From Echiichthys vipera (taxonomy: Eukaryota; Chordata; Actinopteri; Perciformes; Trachinidae): DNA of 64,000 nucleotides. The notes beneath the pieces were generated by a model. It did no database searches, was not told where the DNA came from, and was given only the letters and a program-made list of their open reading frames with translations. Of this stretch, positions 1 through 9,629 are shown in pieces. Positions within the stretch are counted from its first letter, which is position 1. Every line of letters starts with the position of its first letter. Position numbers and translations under genes: made by a program. The stretch covers positions 34,969,077 to 35,033,076 of the forward strand of contig OY829650.1 in NCBI GenBank assembly GCA_963691815.1, in the 5' to 3' direction.

Positions 1-598
1 GTCACAACACAAAGACCAGAGCTGAAGGGGGGGGGGGGGGGGGGGGGGCAATTGAGAGGGCAAACGAGCTAAATGACTTCTTCAACAGGTTTAACCAGAT
101 TCACACTCAACAACTCCTCACCAGGGGGGGAGGGGAGGAGGAAATAAAGAGGACAGAAGGGAAGGAGTGGGAGCCACTCACTGTGCAATTAATAATCTAC
201 TCTTACATACCTGGGCACTTATCTTCTTTTTTTTGTGCAATAACATTATCCACCACTTAAGTGCAATAATTTAATCTTATTGCTAATTTCTGTCATATAC
301 AGTCATAGATACTTTATCTTATACATTTCCTCTTTATTTAACTTATCTGATTCCATTTCCCGTCAATTCTATTTTACCTGTATTCTTACATCTACCTTAT
401 ATATATTTGACTAAAAGTTTATTGCTTACTGTTTATTGTTTTTTTTAGACTTTCTGTATGTATTTAGCTCAGAGTTAATTGGTTATCCTATACTGTATTT
501 TTTATACCTCCCTTGTGTTTTTGTAAGTTGCTGGAAACTCAATTTCCTTGTGGGAGTCATCCCAAAGGGATCAATAAAGATAAGTCTAAGTCTAAGTA
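1..598 (+). mobile_element. LINE 3' fragment (ORF2 scrap plus 3' UTR and tail)
   Basis: A short translated stretch near 49-110 reads like the linker before the reverse transcriptase of CR1/L2-type fish LINEs (RANELNDFFNRFNQI). It is followed by a long AT-rich 3' region. The element ends at about 540-598 with a GGGATCAATAAAG-like tail and short AAGTCT repeats, typical of L2/CR1-group 3' ends. A 22-base G run lies at 27-48. The element is 5' truncated or cut by the window edge. Family assignment is by recognition only. Confidence 0.6.
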
Positions 599-899
599 AA
601 AGAAGCAACATTTTTCAATTTAAATGGAGTTTGACATATGACTTAATATATTATAGAAAATAAAGCTGCTTAGTATGGTTTATTCAAGAAAAGTTTTTTT
701 TTCAGGTTTTCAAAAACATAGAAACAAAAATGATCCATCAACTAATGACAGTCCATTCTAGGAGCGCTGTCTGTGCTAACGTCAGCTGCAGCATGTTCAG
801 CGTTGTCTGTGCTAACTTTAGCTGCAACATGTTCAGTATTGGGGTGGAGCGGAGACTGAGGAGCTCTGGTGGGAGTTGTCCATGTTTCCACTTGGTTGT
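599..899. other. No recognised feature
   Basis: AT-rich then mixed sequence with a partial internal duplication (GCTAACGTCAGCTGCA near 776 and GCTAACTTTAGCTGCA near 811). I see no coding signal or known repeat. Confidence 0.4.
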
Positions 900-1618
900 T
901 TCTAAAGCCCAGTTCTGACCAAAGATACACAATGCAACTGTTTCCGAAAGTCGCAGGTGAAAGTTGCATTGGTGTGAACTGACCCGTCTCATTGTGATTC
1001 CAGCCGGCTGATGTCGTTGCCAACTTTTCAACTTGTCAAATCTCCAGCAGCCGGTTTTAGAACAAAACACACTCTACCTGTTTCAACAGCCAATCACGTC
1101 TTGGCAAAGTCCACTGGTCAAGTCACTGACAAACTGTCAGCTGGTTGAAAAGGCCGTTATGAACGGAGGCTTAACGAGTGTGTGTGTGTGAGAGAGAGAG
1201 AGAAAGAAAAAGAGACTGAGAGAGATAGAGAGAGAGAGAGAGAGAGGGTCGAGCAAGCAATAAAATAAATAAGGAGAGCGAGCGCAGTAATCCAGAACAA
1301 AGCAGTGAATCAGGGAAATAAAACAATATTTTCTCTGTTTCATCTCTACAGAAATGCAGCTGTAGCAAGTATCTCAATGTCTCTCTCCTCATTTATATTT
1401 TATAATGCTACAAATTATATCCAGCTATGAAAAAAAGCCTGAAAAGTCAGAGGTCAAAACGGAAGTTCAGAGAGCCGTTGCTATGGAGATGATATACCGT
1501 CTTGTCTCGTCGCATTGGTCTGAACCTGAACGGGCAGGTTTCAGAACGTTGCAGAACTGCACATTGCAATTTTCAACTCGTTGCGTTGCAAATCTTTGGT
1601 CTGAACTGAACTTTAGAA
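900..1618. mobile_element. Non-autonomous DNA transposon with terminal inverted repeats
   Basis: The left end (about 900-936) and the right end (about 1582-1618) are imperfect inverted repeats: both contain TTCTAAAG, a CAGTTC-type core, GACCAAAGAT and a CAA.GCAAC block in mirrored order. Total length is about 720 bp and there is no coding capacity. The interior holds the GT/GA simple repeats at 1178-1248. The superfamily is not determined because no clean target duplication is visible at the edges. Confidence 0.55.
1178..1248. repeat. Simple repeats (GT)n then (GA)n
   Basis: A short GT run is followed by a GAGAGA tract with interruptions. It generates leucine/serine-rich antisense ORFs that are not genes. 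Confidence 0.9.
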
Positions 1619-1879
1619 CTTATATGTAGCTCACTCAACCCAGCAACAGCTCATCTGGCTTCTCATGGGTTTAATTTCTTTCGTGTTGCGTCCTGTGCGT
1701 CAGTATTACAGGCCGGCGGTAACACTCGCAATGAGCAACGTTCCGCACTGAGTGCAAAAAATAAATTGTGATTAATGGCGTTGTTTTTCTGTAATTAATT
1801 AATCGTAATTAAGGCGTTAAAGTCCCTACCCTACTTAAAATGACCTTACAGTAGTTTATCCGAAATTGATCACCTTGTT
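1619..1879. other. No recognised feature
   Basis: Mixed sequence with a short TTAATTAATCGTAATTAAGG stretch at about 1793. No coding signal or repeat identified. Confidence 0.35.
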
Positions 1880-2540
1880 GACATTTTGCAGGCTCACTAC
1901 GAACAACACTCAACTCTGTTGCTCCTTTTAAAAAGAAGATAACGAAACAGAGGAAGTTAGCTCCATGGTATAACTCACAAACCTGTGAATTAAAACAAGT
2001 ATCGCTAAAATTGGAAAGTAAATGGCGTTAGAGGAATCTTGCAGAGTTTGGCATGAAAGTCTAAAAACATATTGGAAGGCCCTCCGTAATGCAAGAGCAG
2101 CTTATTACTCATCTTTAATAGAGGAGAATAAGAGCAATCCTAGATTTCTTTTCAGCACTGTAGCCAGGCTAACAGAGAGCCTCAGCTCTACTAAGCCATG
2201 TATTCCTATAACCCTCAGTAGTAACGACTTCATGTCCCTCTTTAATGACAAAATTATAACTATCAGAGACAAAATCAACTCGCTTGGCATCAATTTTTCT
2301 TCAAACCCAGGAACCTTAGGACTAGGTTACTTTCCAATCCAACAAGGTTACTTAAAGAAGTGTTACCTTTAATTAGAACTCATGTATTAGATATGATTAA
2401 TAGGTCTTTATCAGCAGGTTATGTACCACAGTCTTTTAAAGTAGCTGTAATCAAACCTCTTCTTAAAAAGCCCAGTCTTGATCCAGAGGTACTGGCCAAC
2501 TATAAACCTATATCTAACCCTCCTTTTCTCTCTAAAATCT
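1880..2540 (+). pseudogene. L2-type LINE ORF2 fragment (linker and start of RT)
   Basis: Translations in shifting frames match the linker and N-terminal RT of the L2-type element at 39341-42720 of this window. Shared segments include FNDKIITIRDKIN, VLDMINRSLSAGYVPQSFKVA and LLKKPSLDPEVLANYKPIS. Several stops and frameshifts are present (one near 2310-2340), and there is no catalytic YADD. The fragment stops abruptly where the 26-bp minisatellite begins, just after the FLSKI motif that precedes the RT fingers. It is clearly dead. Confidence 0.8.
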
Positions 2541-4299
2541 CTGTGGGAGCCAATCAGAGGCCAGCTCTGTGAAAGCCAATCAGATGCCAGCTTTTTGAGA
2601 GCCAATCAGAGGCGAGCTCTGCTTGAGCCAATGAAAGGCCAGTTGTGTGAAAGCCAATAAGAGGCAAGCTCTGGGAGAGCCAATCAGAGGCCATCTTTCT
2701 GAGAGCCAATAAGAGGCCGGCTCTGTAATAGCCACTGAGAAGACAGCTCTGTGAGAGCCGATCACAAGCCAGCTCTGTGAGAGCCAATCAGAGGTAAGCT
2801 CTGTTAGAGCCAATCCGAGGCCAGTTCTTTGAGAGCCAATGAGAGGCCATCTCTGTAATAGCCAATGAGAAGACAGTTCTGTGACAGCCAATCAGAAGCC
2901 AACTATGTGATAGCCAATCAGACGCAAGCTCTGTGAGAGCCAATAAGAGGCCAGCTCTGTGAGAGCCAATGAGAGGCCAGTTCTTTGAGAGCCAATGAGA
3001 GGTCAGCTTTGTAAGAATCAATCAGAGGCCAGCTCTTTGTGACCCCATCAGAAGCCAGCTCTGTAAGAGCCAATGAGAGGCCAGCTCTGTGACAGCAAAT
3101 CAGAAGCCATCTTTCTGAGAGCCAATCAGAGGCCAGCTCTTTGAGAGCCAATCGGAGTTCAGTTCTTTGAGAGCCAATGAGAGGCCATCTCTGTAATAGC
3201 CAATGAGAAGACAGCTCTGTGACAGCCAATCAGAAGCAAACTATGTGATAGCCGATCACAAGCCAGCTCTGTGAGAGCCAATCAGAGGCCAGCTCTGTGA
3301 GAACTAATCAGAGGTAAGCTCTGTGAGAGCCAATCAGAGGCCAGTTCTTTGAGAGCCAATGAGAGGCCATCTCTGTAATAGCCAATGAGAAGACAGTTCT
3401 ATGACAGCCAATCAGAAGCCAACTATGTGATAGCCAATCAGACGCAAGCTCTGTGAGAGCCAATAAGAGGCCAGCTCTGTGAGAGCCAATGAGAGGCCAG
3501 TTCTGTGAGAGCCAATCAGAGGCCAACTCTGTGAGAGCCAATCAGAGGCCAGCACTGTTAGAGCCAATCAGAGGCCAGATTTGTGAGAGCCAATGAGAGG
3601 CCAGTTCTTTGAGAGCCAATGAGAGGCCAGTTCTGTGAGAGCCAATCAGAGGCCAGCTCTGGGAGAGAGAATCAGAAGCCAGCTCTGTGAGAGCCAATCA
3701 GAGGTTAGCTCTGTGGTAGCCAATCGAACGCTAGCTCTGTGAGAGCCAATCAGACCAGCTCTGTGAGAGCCAATCTGAGTCCAGCCCTGTAAGAGCCAAT
3801 AAGAAGCCAGCTCTGTGAGAGCTAATCAGAGGCCAGCTCTGTGAGAACCACTCAGAGGTAAGCTCTGTGATAGCCAATCAGACCAATTCTGTGAGAGCAA
3901 TTCTGAGTCCAGCCCTGTAAGAGCCAATCAGAAGCCAGCTCTGTGAGTGCCAATCAGAGGCCAGTTCTGAGAGACCCAATCAGAAGCCATCTCTGTGAGA
4001 TCCAATCACTGCCAGATTTGTGAGAGCCAATCAAAAGGCAGCTCACTGAGAGCCAATCAGAGGCCATCTCTTTTCTAACTAATCAGAAGCCAGCTCTGTG
4101 AGAGCCAATCAGTCCATCTCTGTGAGAACCAATGAGGGGCCAGTTCTGTGAGAGCCAATCAGAGGCCAACTCTGATATTTAAATCGGTCCAGCTCTGTGA
4201 GAGCCAATGAGAGGCGAGTTCTTTGAGTGCCAATCAGAGGCCAGCTATTTGAGAGTCAATCAAAGGCCAGCTTTGTGAGAGCCAATGAGAAGCCAGCTC
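2541..4299. repeat. 26-bp CCAAT minisatellite, about 67 units
   Basis: A tandem array with consensus GAGAGCCAATCAGAGGCC plus AGCTCTGT per 26-bp unit, with divergence between units (CAATCAGA, CAATGAGA and CAATAAGA variants). Higher-order duplication is visible: blocks near 2788-3021 and 3308-3541 are close copies offset by 520 bp (20 units), and blocks near 2580-2891 and 2918-3229 by 338 bp (13 units). Because 26 is not a multiple of 3, three units give a 26-residue antisense peptide repeat (LALTELASDWLSQSW-like); these ORFs are products of the periodicity, not genes. Most units keep an intact CCAAT pentamer. Confidence 0.97.
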
Positions 4300-4954
4300 T
4301 CAGGACCGGCAGAACTGGTGTGGAGGGACATGGCCAGCTGCATCTTCAGACGTGTGAGTAACCTGGGACTGGATGCTGCACTGTTTTAACCGGTTTTAAA
4401 ATTTTAAAATTAAAGGGGTTGCCTCCGTTTTATCAGTGTGTAATACATTCTAGGACAAGCTCTAACTCTCTGTGCTGGTTGTTAAAAGAGTCGCTGGTGT
4501 ATGGGGCTAGGCTGGACCTCTCAGATGGAGCCACGCCTGGACTGACGGCAGCTTTGCTTCAAAAAAGGTCCTGGTCCTGAAGCAAGTGGTGGACCCAGAG
4601 CTGACTGACTCCCAGGCTGTGAGCTGCTTGCTGGGTTTCCAGTCGACCAGGGTGGTGGTGAAGGTTCTGGAGGCGTGGCGACAGAGGCTCTCGAGCAGGG
4701 AAAGAGTCCTACTGGTGGGTTATTGCCGTGGGATCAAACCAAGTGATACGGATCCCTTCCCTGAGATGTCGGTGACCCCCCAGTTCGAAGAGGCAAGTGG
4801 GCCTCTCATTAAAACAACGGAACGCTCATCTTGCAGTCAAGTTCTCAACAGGAACTGTGTGAAAGTGATGAAAAGGAGAGGGTTGAGTGGCATAGCACCC
4901 TCTGCCTGGACTGAAAGAGTGGGGGGAGTGGGTCCGCAGAGGTGGTTGCTTTAA
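4300..4954 (+). pseudogene. Tx1-type LINE ORF2, C-terminal region part 1
   Basis: Reading across frames gives segments typical of the post-RT region of Tx1/L1-group fish LINEs: VWRDMASCIFRRVSNLGLDA near 4318-4378, TPGLTAALLQKRSW near 4527, then an open stretch 4586-4954 with LTDSQAVSCLLGFQSTRVV, SDTDPFPEM and KVMKRRGLSG. Stops and frameshifts occur at about 4387 and 4560. The element loses similarity near 4950 and resumes at 5761, so it was interrupted. Family recognition rests on remembered Tx1 motifs and order. Confidence 0.7.
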
Positions 4955-5760
4955 GACCGCAAGGGAAGCTAAGTTTCCCATAAAATGTCACAAAAAAAGT
5001 GGTGAAATATGTACTGCTGTGTGTACATTTCATTGACTAAATTTGCATTAGAAAGCTTAATCTTTTGTTCAGAATCAGCTCCTTATCGCAGGTAACCGTA
5101 GCAACTTTCTTTCCCCTTCATCCCCACAGCGCCACAGCGCTTTACACAGTTGGACGCTCAGCTTCTACTGACTTCAATAGGGAAGCTTAGAGCGAGTTGT
5201 TCCACTGCAGCCAAACTAGACACTCACTGGATAAATGCTGGGCTTTGTCCCGCCCATCGGACGCTCAGCCTCTCTGGGGGTCTATGGGACAGTGGGCTGG
5301 CCCGGACGCTCGGCTTCTGCACTATGATCGGATGAGGTGTCTGAGGCGCAATCCTTTTTTGATCGATAGCTAAATGATCGAATCAGCCATCTTGAAAAAT
5401 AAACATCCACTGGAGCATTTACCAAGTTTTTCATTCCGTTGTTCTGAACTCATCCGGAGACTTTACCGATCCCCAGAGACTTTGTCTTTGTTAAAAACTA
5501 CTTGCGTTTTGTTTGGCAACTCTGTTCTGTCACTCTGCGGTTTCTTTCCCCAACGAGCAGTGCCAGCTGCGGAGTTTCTCCCCTGTCACTCACACTCACA
5601 CTCACAGGCAGTCATACTTCACAGTAGCCTGGCACAGCAGCTCCAGCTGGGCCAAGGCCGTTTAAGCATTTTCTTGAAAAGGAACGAAGTGTAGAACTGA
5701 CATATTATTAAACAAACACATTTATGATGTAGGCCGGAAAAATGAGCTTCCCCTCCTTGA
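4955..5760. other. Unidentified about 0.8-kb insertion inside the Tx1 LINE
   Basis: This segment lies between the two halves of the Tx1 C-terminal region and does not translate as LINE. It contains a repeated GGACGCTCAGC motif (about 5153, 5259 and, in the variant GGACGCTCGGC, 5304) and CACTCACACTCACACTCAC near 5587. No clear terminal repeats or target duplication were found, so it could be a non-autonomous transposon or a scrambled replacement. Confidence 0.4.
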
Positions 5761-6150
5761 AAACCAGCAGCATCTGTCACGTTCGTGAAACAGTGTTTCA
5801 TGCTTTCCGCGAGTGTGTGATAATCACTGAGCTCTTCACTTTTATAATAAATGTTTTTAATCTTTTTAATGAAACTTTTAGCAGATCAGTGTTTATTTCC
5901 AGTGTTAGATACGGGAAAGTGGACCAGAGGAAATGGCAGCTCCTGAACTTCATGCTGGGGGAAGCGAAGCAGGCCATTTATATGTCCAGGAAGAGCAGGA
6001 TAGAGAAGGGAGGGGGTCAGGAGGCAGCCTCATTCTGGAGCTGCAATGTGAAGAGCAGACTGAGGCTGGAGTTCAGCTTTTATAAGATGATCCATGATCT
6101 CAACAATATCCTTTGCACTGTTATTGATGAGCTGCAGTTTGTCTACATAT
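5761..6150 (+). pseudogene. Tx1-type LINE ORF2, C-terminal region part 2
   Basis: Within an open frame (5742-6185) the residues VRETVFHAFREC, KWQLLNFMLGEAKQAIYMSR, VKSRLRLEFSFYKM and LCTVIDELQFV appear in the order seen at the very C-terminus of Tx1-type ORF2. This continues the fragment at 4300-4954. A short stretch of ORF2 is missing around the insertion. The 3' UTR probably follows to about 6240. Confidence 0.72.
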
Positions 6151-6499
6151 GTATATACATAAATAAGCACTGTCTTTTTATTTAGTAAAACTGAAAATGT
6201 ATCTTAATATGTAAATAAATAAAAAAATCTCTTCTTCAATACACTGTGACCACATTGAACATTGATTCAATTAGCGCATTTACAGACGGTGTAGCAAACA
6301 AATTACCCTATTTATGTTTGTTTTTACCTCCTTTTTTAAGGTCAGCCCAGCAAAAAGAAGTTGAAGCGCTTCAGCACTTGCAAGTTGTTCCAAGCCTGTT
6401 CCAAACTAACACGCTCATAAACGTTAGGCAGCACCCTAGACTCGTCTATGTAGAATGCAACTCGCAAGGAAATGTTCTAGCAAGACTGCAGCCTCCACT

Positions 6500-6630
6500 T
6501 TGGAATACAGACGGTCTCTCCAAGCTTTAAAATGCCTAAAAAAAATGTTTGCATATAAAGGCTGTAATTTCTATTTAGAAGCTTTGAAATACAAATTTCA
6601 AAGTAATATGTGTGTATAGTAGCATAAATA
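6500..6630 (-). repeat. Diverged copy of the 61.5-kb satellite-like unit
   Basis: The reverse complement of about 6500-6630 aligns with the junction of the two tandem units at 61600-61690. Both share the order of GCTAC..TACACA, TATTACT, ATTTGTATTT.AAAGCTTC, then ATGCAAACAT and TTTTAGGC. The match spans the unit boundary, so this repeat family is itself tandem or longer than one unit. The surrounding 6151-6660 has no other recognisable content. Confidence 0.6.
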
Positions 6631-6664
6631 TGAATAATATGTGGTTGGATGTATGGTAGAACAA

Positions 6665-7149
6665 TGTATTATAAAAATAGATAGGTCTACAAGAAGGAGT
6701 CAGCAGAGAGGTCTCACAGCAATCATGGAGAATTTATTGAATCAAAGTTTGACACACTCATCACAGAGTTCCAAGATCCACAATACCAAATTCCAAGTGT
6801 CTCTTAACAGAACTTCCCGTCTTATACCGCGGTCCGCGTGCTGACAACGTTTACACGCCCCATCAGGTCTTTCCAATACACACTCATACATTTACAATCA
6901 GTGGCGTTTACTTTGTGTGCAGACCTCATCATGCCCAAATACAGTTCTATTGTTTTCTAAACAGAATGTGCTTATCAGGCCTATGTCCGCAGTACACGAT
7001 GACCTAGCCCTGTTATTCACTTTCTCAATCATGTTTTCTTCCACAGATGTGGTCAAAAACACTAATTTATGTATTATGTACTACTTATTCACTAGGACTT
7101 ATAATTCTAGCGCTTTTTAATCACACTGCTAGTGTGAAAGTCTCAGGCA
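6665..7149 (-). mobile_element. Solo retroviral LTR, minus orientation
   Basis: Read on the minus strand it starts TGCCTGAGAC and ends TATAATACA, that is TG...CA. It contains a TATA-like GGTATAAGACG (about 6818-6830) and an AATAAA signal downstream (about 6730), in the order expected for an LTR. It is flanked by the direct repeat ACAA at 6661-6664 and 7150-7153, a 4-bp target duplication as in gamma-like retroviruses. No internal region is present, so it is a recombination remnant. Confidence 0.65.
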
Positions 7150-7660
7150 ACAAATGTCTGTCTGCTTTGGATATTAGATGATAAAGCAGTACGTGCACTA
7201 TCTCGCTCATTGTCTGTCGAGTCATATCGGGGGCAAGGCGCTGTGTCGTCACGACACATTCTCATTTAGGAACAGTCTGGTTTTCCCCAAGGACTGCTAC
7301 AATGGCGGCTTTGGTGCCCCCCTGGATGTATCACGGAGAACTTCAATGACACTTAACACTGTCGCGGCACAGCGTCATGCAATGACACACACGATGAGGC
7401 TATGGAGGCAATCAGCTCTTTGTTGCGTCGCTCTCCTCGCCCAAATGGCGTCACCGGGAGCTATATTATGGCAGGCCGAATGTGCCACAATTTGCGCGTA
7501 GTTTCCTTCAATTCCCACGTAATTTCGGGCGTTCTGACTGACTTTGCGTGTCCCGCAACGCGTTAAATTCCGCAACGCATTCAATACGCGTCAAAAAGCT
7601 GCGTAAATTACGCCGTAGTTTGCATTTCTAACGTGTTTTTGACGCGTGTTAAGTACACAT
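7150..7660. other. CpG-rich patch with a perfect 12-bp inverted repeat
   Basis: CpG dinucleotides are much denser here than in the AT-rich flanks. ACGCGTCAAAAA at 7586-7597 is matched by its exact reverse complement at 7636-7647, a 12-bp stem with a 38-nt spacer that itself contains TACGCCGTA. No ORF with recognisable content. It could be a young unmethylated transposon fragment or a short CpG island. I see no gene start. Confidence 0.4.
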
Positions 7661-8711
7661 TAAGTGCTCTTTAAGGACACGTTGCATATTAAACAGTCAG
7701 ATGCTAATGATCTCCTCCCCTCAATTTTCTCAGCCAATAGATGTGAACTGCCTTCCACCAATCATATGCAAGGGAAAACGGACCACATCAGTCGATGCTA
7801 GATCTCCTTTGGCAAAGTTTGCTCAAATACTACTACTACAAACTACTACAGGACTACTTGTTAATGGTTATTGTTTAGTGTTTAGTGTGCTTGAAAAAAA
7901 TTCACATATCTAACATTTGTGGACATTTTGTGTTATGTTTAAAGATATTTAAAATATATTTTTGCTATTTATGTCTTCTTGACACTGAGAAGAACTGATA
8001 GTAGTATGGTTAGAGTGTCAGTTTGTGAGGCAGTTCCCTACTGAGGTGCAGCTTCAAATCCCACTTTATGCATCACTCTTTCATGCTGTCTGTTATGCTG
8101 TTAATAATATAATACATAACCCAGTAAGGCTGAATTTGTTTTTAAGTATTAACGTGCATTTACATAGCCTGAAGATGGCAACATAAGACCAAGATGCACC
8201 TTTAAGAATATACAGAGTCCAAAAGAGAGAATAAACAATATGGACATATTTGAAATATGTAAATGTGTGCTCAGATAAAAAAAAGAAATTCCCAGCACAC
8301 TGTAGCAGGAAATATAGGCCCATATGTGCATCAGGGGACCACTGATATGTCCATAAAAATATGTAAGAAAACATACGGTGAAAATCTTCAATTATGTTAA
8401 AAGTTCAAATCTTAAATGTTCAAAGTTTCCCCTTAAAAAACATTAAGAAATATGTGGAAAGAGGTTTGACTCCTCGACATTTGATATTATGGGTAATTAG
8501 TGTTTTTTAAACAAGAAATGTGAATATCACCTTGATATTCGTCTTTTCTTTTGATTATGGTAGATGTGAGTTACAGAGAGGTGTGTGCTAATGTTTTCTA
8601 TAGATTATTTTCTTAAGTATTTGAGGAAAAGACTTGAATGCAGTATGTGGACTAAAATACTAAAGTAAAACACAACTTGACATAATTACAGCATTATAAG
8701 GCCTAAAATAT
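7661..8711. other. No recognised feature
   Basis: AT-rich intergenic sequence. Short ORFs on both strands show no family resemblance and no repeat structure that I can identify. Confidence 0.5.
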
Positions 8712-9230
8712 TTAACTTCTAGATATCCTCATTAAACTTTGATTACTGAAAATAACACTTTTTATTACTTTTTTGCAACTTGTTTGCTGGGCGTCTGTCC
8801 TTTTTCTCTTTTGCTGTCCCCTCTCCCCCACCCGTTTTGTTGTGGCATCCAGTTCCTGCTGAAAAAACTCTGTGCTCTCAGAGTCATTAAACGGCATTCT
8901 GGGGTCTCTCAGACCTTCAGCACTGTGATGCCTTGCACTATTCTTTCTATGGAGTCCTTACTCCATAGGTTCAAGGGTCTGAACGGGTGAAGGTGGTCTG
9001 ATTACAGCAGCAGGCATAGTTACAACTGGCACAGTACTAGTGTGACTGCCCTCTGTCAGAGACCACAGTTGCTGCAGGTCTTGAATATTTTCGGGGGTTG
9101 TGTTCAAGGAGGAGCTGGTGTTCAATAGCTTGCTCAGGTGCTTTACATACTGTGCAATATGTGGTTTTGTTGTTGAATGGAGCAAGCTATTCGGGTCTTG
9201 GGAGCAATGGGATATATGGCATAATAACAC
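8712..9230 (-). pseudogene. Unrecognised reading frame interrupted by one stop
   Basis: Two minus-strand ORFs (8958-9230, 90 aa; 8712-8897, 61 aa) are in the same phase and are separated by a TAA at 8958-8960 and a short untranslated-looking linker. The N-terminal part is Ser/Thr/Pro-rich (TVPVVTMPAAVIRPPSP). The C-terminal part is polar and basic with QQELDATTKRVGERGQQKRK. It resembles no element in this window. It could be a fragment of an unknown transposon protein or a chance frame; no function is proposed. Confidence 0.2.
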
Positions 9231-9629
9231 TGATTTACCAGTGTAGCTTTAGCACACAATATTGGTGCACTAATGAAAAAGTTAATAATTATAATTTTCT
9301 CAGCGGCACTCTTACTAAAAGTGGTGAGCATTCATGTGGTGCTTCTTCCTTTGCAGCGATGGATAACCTCTTTTAATCATACAGTGTGTTTCCTTAGGAA
9401 GCTGAATCTGAACTGACACAAAGATCATGCAGAATATAATCTAGTCATTATTCCTTACAACATCGCGGCAGTGTTAACTTCCAGCATGCACAACTTTACT
9501 GAGAATCAATCATTTAAACACAGGATGTTAAAGTTTAGTTCTACCACTGTCAACCAATTTTTGAAAAGATCAAATGTAAACCTGGGATTGACAGCTCACT
9601 GATGTAGTTCTGTGTTTGTACAGACACAT
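9231..9629. other. No confident feature
   Basis: AT-rich sequence next to the old LINE remnant. It may include its decayed RT part, but I cannot align it. Confidence 0.35.

Noticed and set aside
27..48. G22 run as a functional quadruplex
   Set aside because: A single homopolymer at the window start within a dead LINE; length could be an assembly artefact. No supporting context.
1137..1392. Minus-strand Leu/Ser ORFs
   Set aside because: Antisense of GT/GA simple repeats in the TIR element.
2554..3541. Antisense ORFs with LTELASDWLSQSW-like repeats as a repeat protein
   Set aside because: Frames are open only because the 26-bp unit lacks stops in that orientation; several overlapping frames are equally open.
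2541..4299. CRISPR array
   Set aside because: Units are contiguous 26-bp tandem repeats with no unique spacers, in a vertebrate context. It is a minisatellite.
8093..8391. Aromatic-rich minus-strand ORFs as membrane proteins
   Set aside because: AT-rich sequence, two equally open overlapping frames, no start context or family resemblance.
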